In this document: in pieces, positions 42,564 through 47,568 of the stretch
Layout of the letters: each line of letters starts with the position of its first letter
Position numbering within the stretch: the first letter of the stretch is position 1
Assembly: GCA_945957405.1 (NCBI GenBank)
Contig: CAMFLL010000008.1
Coordinates: forward strand, 1 to 47,568
Reading direction: 5' to 3'
Source: an uncultured Mycolicibacterium sp.
GTDB taxonomy: Bacteria > Actinomycetota > Actinomycetes > Mycobacteriales > Mycobacteriaceae
Length of the DNA stretch: 47,568 bases
The notes under the pieces: model-generated
Told to the model about the DNA's origin: nothing
Database searches by the model: none
What the model saw: the letters and a program-made list of their open reading frames with translations, nothing else
Made by a program: the position numbers and the translations under genes

Positions 42564-44276
42564 GGGACGCTCATCGCCGACCGGCAGGATCAGCCGCGAC
42601 GCGCCGCCGTGGTGGACCACATGACCGGCGGGCACCATGCGATGCCCCGCCGACGGTCGCTCACCGGTGCCGAGATTGCGGGCATAGCGGGGATGCGAAC
42701 CTCCGGCGACCAGCAACCGGATCCGGTGGCCGGCGCGGAAGCGGTGCGCGATGTCATCGAGCGGGAGGCGGATCAGCTGGGTGCCCGCCTCGTGCACCAG
42801 CCTTCGATATCCGTCACTGACATTGCGGGAGCGGCCTTTTGCGTCGACCTCACTGATCCGCACGAAGACATCGACATACGGGTTGTCGGACTCGTGCGCG
42901 AGTTCCACCGTCGGCGCGCCGTACACGTAGAGGTCCGCGGGCAGCACCTCACCGGTGTAGCTGAGCACATCACCGCGCTCGGCCAGGGCGTCGTCGCGGC
43001 GGTAGCCGCTGTTGGGCGAGAGCAGTCGGCCACCCACGGTCGGGGTGGGGTCAGCCGGGTCGAAGGTGAACGACGATCGCGTCGCCGGGCCCGTCTCGGC
43101 CGCGGCGGACAGTCGTCCCGGCTCCAGATACAGCGTGTGGTCGGCGGTCGCCGGCGGCCAGTCCGGCAGGTCCAGCCAACCGTCACCGGGGCGCGGGGTC
43201 CCGGTGGTGAACACCCGCACCGGGCAGCGCGGCGCGGCGGATTGACCGGCGACGTGAGCGGCCAGCCAGGCCAGCGACTCGCGCAGCGCCAGGGGAGCCG
43301 CCCGGCCCGACACGTCGGAGTGGGTCCACGGGCCGATGGTCATCGCCACGTCCACGCCGCGCCGGCGCAGCCGGGTGTACTGGTCGACGGTCTGCTCGAG
43401 GAAGACGTCCTGCCAGCCGCCGATGAGCAGGACCGGCACCTCGGAGTGTTCGAGCGCACGGACGAACCGGTAGGGGTCCCAGAACTGATCCTCGACATCG
43501 TCGTGCTCGGTCCAGTCTTCCCACCATGCGGCGCCCTGACCGAGCAGCTTGCGGCCCCCGGCGCCCATCGGCACCGCTGTGGCCGCGCGGCGCACCTGCC
43601 GGCGCGAGCGTGCGAAGCGCACCAGTGAACGTAGCCGCCCGGGATCCTCCTGGTGGCTGACCAGGTAGCTCCATCCGAGAAAGTCGTTGACCGAGAAAGC
43701 GCCGGTACCCCAGGTGGTGGCGCTGAAGTCGTGCAGACCGACGATGATCACCGCGGCCGCCATGTCCGAGGGCGGGTCCTGCAGCAGTGCCCACTGCGTG
43801 GCGCCCAGGTAGGACGCGCCGATGGTGGCGAATGATCCGGTGTACCAAGGTTGTTCACGTAACCAGGCGATGGTGTCGGCGCCGTCGGCCGCTTCGTGGA
43901 CGGTGGGATTGAACGCACCGCCGGAGCCGTATGTGCCGCGCACGCTCTGCAGCAGCACGTGATAACCGCGGCGCGCGTAGACCGCCCCGTAGAGGTTCGA
44001 GAACGGCCATCGGCGGCCGTAGGGACCCCGGACCACCACGGTTCCAGCAGGGTTCTCGGTGTCGGGTACGTAATGGTCGGCGACGAGTTCGACACCGTCG
44101 CGCATGGGTACCCGTAGTCCCCGCTCGACATGGAATTCGGTGGTGGGCGGCGGGACGTGCGCGACGCGGCTGACGGCCAAGGCGGCCGCTCTGCCGGCGA
44201 ACGACTTCACGGATTCTCGGACGCCCTCCACGGGTCCGCCGGTGCGGCGGTCGGAGATCGCGGTCACCTTGGCCAC
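42552..44276 (-). CDS. CocE/NonD family alpha/beta hydrolase (Xaa-Pro dipeptidyl-peptidase S15-like)
   Basis: 574 residues. The catalytic domain has VRGPYGRRW, the nucleophile in GASYLGATQW, a cap insertion, an Asp region in VLLIGGWQDVFLEQ and the His region in MTIGPWTHSD. A C-terminal jelly-roll domain contains VYGAPTVELAHESDNPYVDVFVRISEVD and FRAGHRIRLLVAGGSHPRYARN. Family enzymes hydrolyse esters or amides such as cocaine or dipeptides; the natural substrate here is unknown. It corresponds in position to Rv2800 of M. tuberculosis. The start at ATG 44276 is reasonable; no signal peptide. Confidence 0.92.
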   Translation of the reverse strand: MAKVTAISDRRTGGPVEGVRESVKSFAGRAAALAVSRVAHVPPPTTEFHVERGLRVPMRDGVELVADHYVPDTENPAGTVVVRGPYGRRWPFSNLYGAVYARRGYHVLLQSVRGTYGSGGAFNPTVHEAADGADTIAWLREQPWYTGSFATIGASYLGATQWALLQDPPSDMAAAVIIVGLHDFSATTWGTGAFSVNDFLGWSYLVSHQEDPGRLRSLVRFARSRRQVRRAATAVPMGAGGRKLLGQGAAWWEDWTEHDDVEDQFWDPYRFVRALEHSEVPVLLIGGWQDVFLEQTVDQYTRLRRRGVDVAMTIGPWTHSDVSGRAAPLALRESLAWLAAHVAGQSAAPRCPVRVFTTGTPRPGDGWLDLPDWPPATADHTLYLEPGRLSAAAETGPATRSSFTFDPADPTPTVGGRLLSPNSGYRRDDALAERGDVLSYTGEVLPADLYVYGAPTVELAHESDNPYVDVFVRISEVDAKGRSRNVSDGYRRLVHEAGTQLIRLPLDDIAHRFRAGHRIRLLVAGGSHPRYARNLGTGERPSAGHRMVPAGHVVHHGGASRLILPVGDERPSGH

Positions 44277-44309
44277 GTTACGCGGCGTGGTACCGGCGGG
44301 TTCCGGGCC

Positions 44310-44888
44310 TCAGTATTTGTAGTACGGCGCCAGTTGGTGAGCCCGCAACAGGTTCTCCTGCATGCAGTCGACATTGGGCTGGGAGTACACCGGTGAGTAG
44401 AACAACGACTGCTGGATCACGCCGTAGCTGGTCTTGAAGGTCACCATGCAGGTGATCCACCAGCGGTTGTTCCAGTCTGTCGGCTTCATGATCCAGTACT
44501 GCGCGGCGCGGTGACCGTCGATGTCGACGTCGACGGCGTCCGGCGGCAGTGAGTTCTCGTAGGTGCGCCACACGATCGGTTCGACGGCCATCTGATAGTT
44601 ACCGGCGTCATAGTGGCAGCGCAGGCCGTTCTCGGGTTCGGGTGGTGTGTAACCCAGTCCGATGCCGTTGATGACGTCGAGCGGGATCTCGCTGCACGGG
44701 TCGAACGGGCTGGGGTCGGTGGTGTTGAGCACCGGTGGCAGCGTCGACGACACCTCGCTCAGTGGGGCTCCGGTGGATCGCAGCGCCACCTGTCGGTCGG
44801 TGGCGGGCACCGGGGTCTGGTTCACACCGATCACTACCGCGGCCAACACCGCGGCCAGTGCGGCCATCAACCGCAATCTGGCGACCAT
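44310..44888 (-). CDS. DUF3558-like secreted or membrane-anchored protein
   Basis: 192 residues from ATG 44888, with GAGGGG upstream; the ORF-track start at 44948 lies upstream of this site. A hydrophobic N-terminal segment MAALAAVLAAVVIGV acts as a signal or anchor with no lipobox cysteine. The mature part has FDPCSEIPLDVINGIGLGYTPPEPENGLRCHYDAG, resembling DUF3558, with cysteines that may pair. It matches the position of the Rv2799 membrane protein in M. tuberculosis. Function unknown. A KstR-like box lies 53 nt upstream in the spacer shared with the metallophosphoesterase operon. Confidence 0.82.
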   Translation of the reverse strand: MVARLRLMAALAAVLAAVVIGVNQTPVPATDRQVALRSTGAPLSEVSSTLPPVLNTTDPSPFDPCSEIPLDVINGIGLGYTPPEPENGLRCHYDAGNYQMAVEPIVWRTYENSLPPDAVDVDIDGHRAAQYWIMKPTDWNNRWWITCMVTFKTSYGVIQQSLFYSPVYSQPNVDCMQENLLRAHQLAPYYKY

Positions 44889-44940
44889 CACATCCCCTCG
44901 TTTGGTGACCGACCCTGCGGGGAGTGTACAAGGTGCAAAC

Positions 44941-44954
44941 AAGAACATGTTCTA
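44941..44954. promoter_or_regulatory. KstR-like operator in the divergent spacer
   Basis: AAGAACATGTTCTA fits the mycobacterial KstR consensus TNNAACNNGTTNNA at every fixed position except the first (A for T), and its core AGAACATGTTCT is a perfect 12-bp palindrome. It lies between the DUF3558-like gene (53 nt from its start) and the metallophosphoesterase-pptT-truB operon (about 68 nt). Either direction could be controlled. Other TetR-type regulators bind similar palindromes. Confidence 0.5.
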
Positions 44955-45021
44955 GTTCATGACTTCCATCGGGTCGGGCACCGAGCGGCTCACAAGGACT
45001 TCAGTAGGCTGGACCGTCGTG

Positions 45022-45981
45022 GTGACACATGACAGCGCTGCCAGATCGCGACCGACCCTCTGGGCGGTCAGTGACCTGCACACCGGACACACCGGCAACA
45101 AGCCGGTCACCGAGTCGCTGTACCCGTCATCGCCCGACGACTGGTTGATCGTCGCCGGCGATGTGGCAGAGCGCACCGATGAGATCAGGTGGGCCCTGGA
45201 CCTGCTGCGTAAGCGTTTCGCCAAGGTCATCTGGGTACCGGGGAATCACGAGTTGTGGACCACCGGTAAGGATCCGGTGCAGGTCTTCGGTCAGTCCCGG
45301 TACGACTACCTGGTCAACATGTGCGACGAGATGGGCATCGTGACCCCGGAGCACCCGTATCCGGTGTGGACCGAAGAAGGCGGACCGGCCACCATCGTGC
45401 CGATGTTCCTGCTGTACGACTACACATTTCTGCCCGCGGGCGCGGCCACCAAAGCCGAGGGTCTGGCAATCGCCAAGGACCGCAACGTCGTTGCCACCGA
45501 CGAATTCCTGATGTCCAGCGAACCGTATGCCACCAAAGATGCGTGGTGCCGAGATCGCCTGGTGCGCACCAAGAAACGGCTCGAGGACCTCGACTGGATG
45601 ATGCCGACGGTCCTGGTCAACCACTTTCCGATGGTGCGCGAACCGTGCGACGTGCTGTTCTATCCCGAGTTCTCGCTGTGGTGCGGTACCGCGGCGACCA
45701 AGGACTGGCACACCCGTTACAACGCCGTGTGCTCGGTGTACGGCCACCTGCACATCCCGCGCACCACGTGGTACGACGGTGTGCGCTTCGAGGAGGTGTC
45801 GGTCGGCTACCCGCGGGAGTGGCGGCGCCGCAAGCCGTACCGGTGGCTACGCCAGGTCCTGCCCGACCCGCATTACGCGCCCGGCTACCTCAATGACTTC
45901 GGCGGGCACTTCGTGATCACCCCGGAGATGCGCGAACAGTCGGAGAAGTTCCGCGAGCGGCTGCGCGGAAGGCGGTCATGA
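45022..45981 (+). CDS. Metallophosphoesterase (Rv2795c-like)
   Basis: About 319 residues. All blocks of the calcineurin-like phosphoesterase fold are visible: SDLHTGH, VAGDVAE, VPGNHELW, LVNHFPM and GHLHIPR; these bind two metals. The RWRRRKPYRWLRQVLPDP-type C-terminal segment is conserved in mycobacteria. The start is uncertain: the track uses ATG 44959, but the double GTG at 45019/45022 sits closer to the conserved start. Its stop overlaps the pptT ATG by four bases, so they are coupled. The substrate is unknown. It is encoded with PptT throughout mycobacteria, and opposing actions on phosphopantetheinyl groups are a known suggestion. Confidence 0.92.
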   Translation: MTHDSAARSRPTLWAVSDLHTGHTGNKPVTESLYPSSPDDWLIVAGDVAERTDEIRWALDLLRKRFAKVIWVPGNHELWTTGKDPVQVFGQSRYDYLVNMCDEMGIVTPEHPYPVWTEEGGPATIVPMFLLYDYTFLPAGAATKAEGLAIAKDRNVVATDEFLMSSEPYATKDAWCRDRLVRTKKRLEDLDWMMPTVLVNHFPMVREPCDVLFYPEFSLWCGTAATKDWHTRYNAVCSVYGHLHIPRTTWYDGVRFEEVSVGYPREWRRRKPYRWLRQVLPDPHYAPGYLNDFGGHFVITPEMREQSEKFRERLRGRRS

Positions 45982-46640
45982 GCGCGCTGCTGTCGGCTCT
46001 GCTGCCCGCCGAGGTGGCCTCGTCTGAGACGTACGCGGATCCGCCGGATCTGACACCGCTTCCCGAGGAAGAGCCGCTGATCGCGCGGTCGGTGGCCAAA
46101 CGCCGCAATGAGTTCGTCACCGTACGGTACTGCGCCCGGTTGGCGCTCGCCGATCTCGGCGTACCGCCCACGCCGATCCTCAAGGGCGACAAGGGGGAGC
46201 CGTGCTGGCCTGACGGCGTGGTCGGCAGCCTGACGCACTGTGACGGTTTCCGCGGTGCCGTCGTCGCTCGCAGCACGCAGGTGCGCTCGGTCGGTATCGA
46301 TGCCGAACCGCATGACACGCTGCCCAAGGGCGTGCTCGACGCGATCAGCCTGCCTGTCGAACGGCAGGAGCTGGCGGCGCTGCCAGGTGGGTTGCACTGG
46401 GACCGAATCCTGTTCTGCGCCAAGGAGGCCACCTACAAGGCGTGGTTCCCACTGACGCACCGGTGGCTCGGTTTCGAGGACGCCCACATCACGTTCGACG
46501 TCGACCGCGACAGCAGCACCGGCACGTTCACGTCGGAAATCCTGATCGACCCCGCGGCCGAGCACGGTCCGCCGCTGACGGTCCTGCGCGGGCGGTGGTC
46601 GGTGGCCCGTGGCCTGGCGCTGACGGCGATCGCGTTGTGA
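45978..46640 (+). CDS. pptT: 4'-phosphopantetheinyl transferase (PptT type)
   Basis: 220 residues. It attaches the phosphopantetheine arm of CoA to carrier proteins of polyketide and non-ribosomal peptide synthases, needed for mycolic-acid and siderophore synthesis. The magnesium and CoA-binding motifs are intact: [23 protein letters not shown] and [11 protein letters not shown]. The N-terminal [19 protein letters not shown] is typical of Sfp/EntD-type enzymes. The ATG overlaps the preceding stop (ATGA) and the stop overlaps the truB start (TGATG). Confidence 0.96.
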   Translation: MSALLSALLPAEVASSETYADPPDLTPLPEEEPLIARSVAKRRNEFVTVRYCARLALADLGVPPTPILKGDKGEPCWPDGVVGSLTHCDGFRGAVVARSTQVRSVGIDAEPHDTLPKGVLDAISLPVERQELAALPGGLHWDRILFCAKEATYKAWFPLTHRWLGFEDAHITFDVDRDSSTGTFTSEILIDPAAEHGPPLTVLRGRWSVARGLALTAIAL

Positions 46641-47557
46641 TGAGCCGCGCGCCTGCGGCCGGACTGGTGGTGGTCGACAAGCCCGGCGGGATGACCAGCC
46701 ACGACGTCGTCGGCCGGTGTAGGCGTTTCTTCGGCACCCGCAAGGTGGGGCACGCCGGCACCTTGGATCCGATGGCGACCGGGGTGCTGGTCGTCGGCAT
46801 CGAACGCGCGACCAAGATCCTCGGGCTGATCGCGGGCACGTCGAAGACGTACACCGCGACCATCCGGCTCGGTCAGTCGACGTCCACCGATGACGCCGAA
46901 GGTGAACCCCTGCAGACAGTTTCGGCCGCACATGTGACCGATGAGGAGATCATGGCCGCGGTGGCCGCCCTGCGTGGCGACATCGAGCAGATCCCGTCGG
47001 CGGTCAGCGCCATCAAGATCGGCGGCAAACGTGCCTATCAGCTGGCGCGCGAGGGCCAGGCCGTCGAACTGGCCGCGCGCCGGGTACGGATCGACCGTTT
47101 CGACGTCCTCGCGATGCGCCGCCACGGCGACCTGATCGATGTGGACGCCGAGGTGGACTGCTCGTCGGGCACCTATATCCGCGCGCTGGCGCGCGACATT
47201 GGCGCCGCATTGCAGGTGGGTGGTCATCTGACGGCGTTGCGCCGCACCCGGGTCGGCGATTTCGGTCTGGCGGAGGCACGCACGCTGGAGCAGCTCGGCG
47301 AGCGGGCCGAACTGAGCTATTCCCTCGATGACGCGTGCACGCTGGCGTTTCCGCGGCGTGAGCTCAGTCCCGACGAGACCGAGGCCACCAGTCATGGCCG
47401 TCCACTGGAGCCGGGCGGTATCGACGGTGTGTATGCCGCGGTCGCGCCCGACGGCCACGTGATGGCGCTGTTGGAGGATGAGGGCAGGCGGACGAAATCG
47501 GTGGTGGTGCTTCGCCCTGCGACGATGCGGGTGAGGGACGAACCCGAGGAGGAGTAG
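46640..47557 (+). CDS. truB: tRNA pseudouridine(55) synthase
   Basis: 305 residues from ATG 46640, one base into the pptT stop; the track start at 46442 lies inside pptT. It converts uridine 55 in the T-loop of tRNAs to pseudouridine. The catalytic Asp is in [14 protein letters not shown], and the N-terminal [15 protein letters not shown] and the [12 protein letters not shown] motif are standard. A C-terminal domain ([19 protein letters not shown]) resembles the actinobacterial TruB extension. The gene ends 11 bp before the window edge. Confidence 0.97.
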   Translation: MSRAPAAGLVVVDKPGGMTSHDVVGRCRRFFGTRKVGHAGTLDPMATGVLVVGIERATKILGLIAGTSKTYTATIRLGQSTSTDDAEGEPLQTVSAAHVTDEEIMAAVAALRGDIEQIPSAVSAIKIGGKRAYQLAREGQAVELAARRVRIDRFDVLAMRRHGDLIDVDAEVDCSSGTYIRALARDIGAALQVGGHLTALRRTRVGDFGLAEARTLEQLGERAELSYSLDDACTLAFPRRELSPDETEATSHGRPLEPGGIDGVYAAVAPDGHVMALLEDEGRRTKSVVVLRPATMRVRDEPEEE

Positions 47558-47568
47558 GGCGAATTCAG

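Noticed and set aside
44942-44953. LexA/SOS box
   Set aside because: The mycobacterial SOS box needs GAAC-N4-GTTC; here the spacer is two bases, which fits a KstR-like site better.

Overview
The window looks like a chromosomal segment of a Mycobacterium/Mycolicibacterium-type actinobacterium. The strongest evidence is the right end (about 40.3-47.6 kb). It carries a metallophosphoesterase, a PptT-type 4'-phosphopantetheinyl transferase and TruB in one overlapping operon. Divergent from it are a short DUF3558-like secreted protein and a CocE/NonD hydrolase, an arrangement like the Rv2793c-Rv2800 neighbourhood of M. tuberculosis. By eye this end is also the most GC-rich. An F420-type LLM oxidoreductase and mycobacterial-style lipoprotein signals elsewhere agree with this placement. 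No rRNA, tRNA, CRISPR array, insertion sequence or phage gene was seen.

From 1 to about 40.3 kb the window is a run of catabolic modules, most with their own importer and regulator. (A) 0-4.5 kb is a glyoxylate module: the 5' part of a serine/alanine-glyoxylate aminotransferase, an IclR regulator, an aldo/keto reductase and an A-type malate synthase. (B) An MFS exporter sits at 4.7-6.0 kb. (C) 6.0-16.4 kb is an acid-catabolism module. A minus-strand operon encodes an Ldh2-type dehydrogenase, an iron alcohol dehydrogenase, an aldehyde dehydrogenase and a 2-keto-4-pentenoate-hydratase-like enzyme. It diverges from a GntR/FCD regulator, a TctCBA tripartite tricarboxylate transporter and an enolase-superfamily enzyme. 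(D) 16.6-28.3 kb is a long minus-strand operon: a GntR/FCD regulator, a peptide-type ABC importer (binding protein, two permeases, one ATPase with two fused nucleotide-binding domains), an LLM oxidoreductase, a double-length CaiB/BaiF CoA-transferase, an enoyl-CoA hydratase, a thiolase-like protein without a nucleophilic cysteine and a DUF35 protein. (E) 28.8-40.3 kb holds an SDR, a DUF1537 acid-sugar kinase divergent from a GntR/UTRA regulator, a PhyH-type dioxygenase, a second peptide-type ABC importer (five genes) and a DenD-like acid-sugar dehydrogenase.

The most informative non-coding signal is a composite operator built from TTCCG-N5-CGGAA and CGGAAT-N4-ATTCCG units. It lies upstream of the aminotransferase, the malate synthase and tctC, with a simpler copy before the iclR gene itself. 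Two copies have the same orientation and nearly the same distance (64 and 67 nt) from the start codons they serve. This ties modules A and C into one probable IclR regulon and suggests that whatever TctCBA imports is broken down to glyoxylate.

Modules D and E are coherent but their substrates are not identifiable from sequence. D reads as import, CoA transfer, oxidation/hydration and retro-aldol cleavage. E reads as import, oxygenation, oxidation and phosphorylation of a four-carbon acid sugar or a precursor of one.
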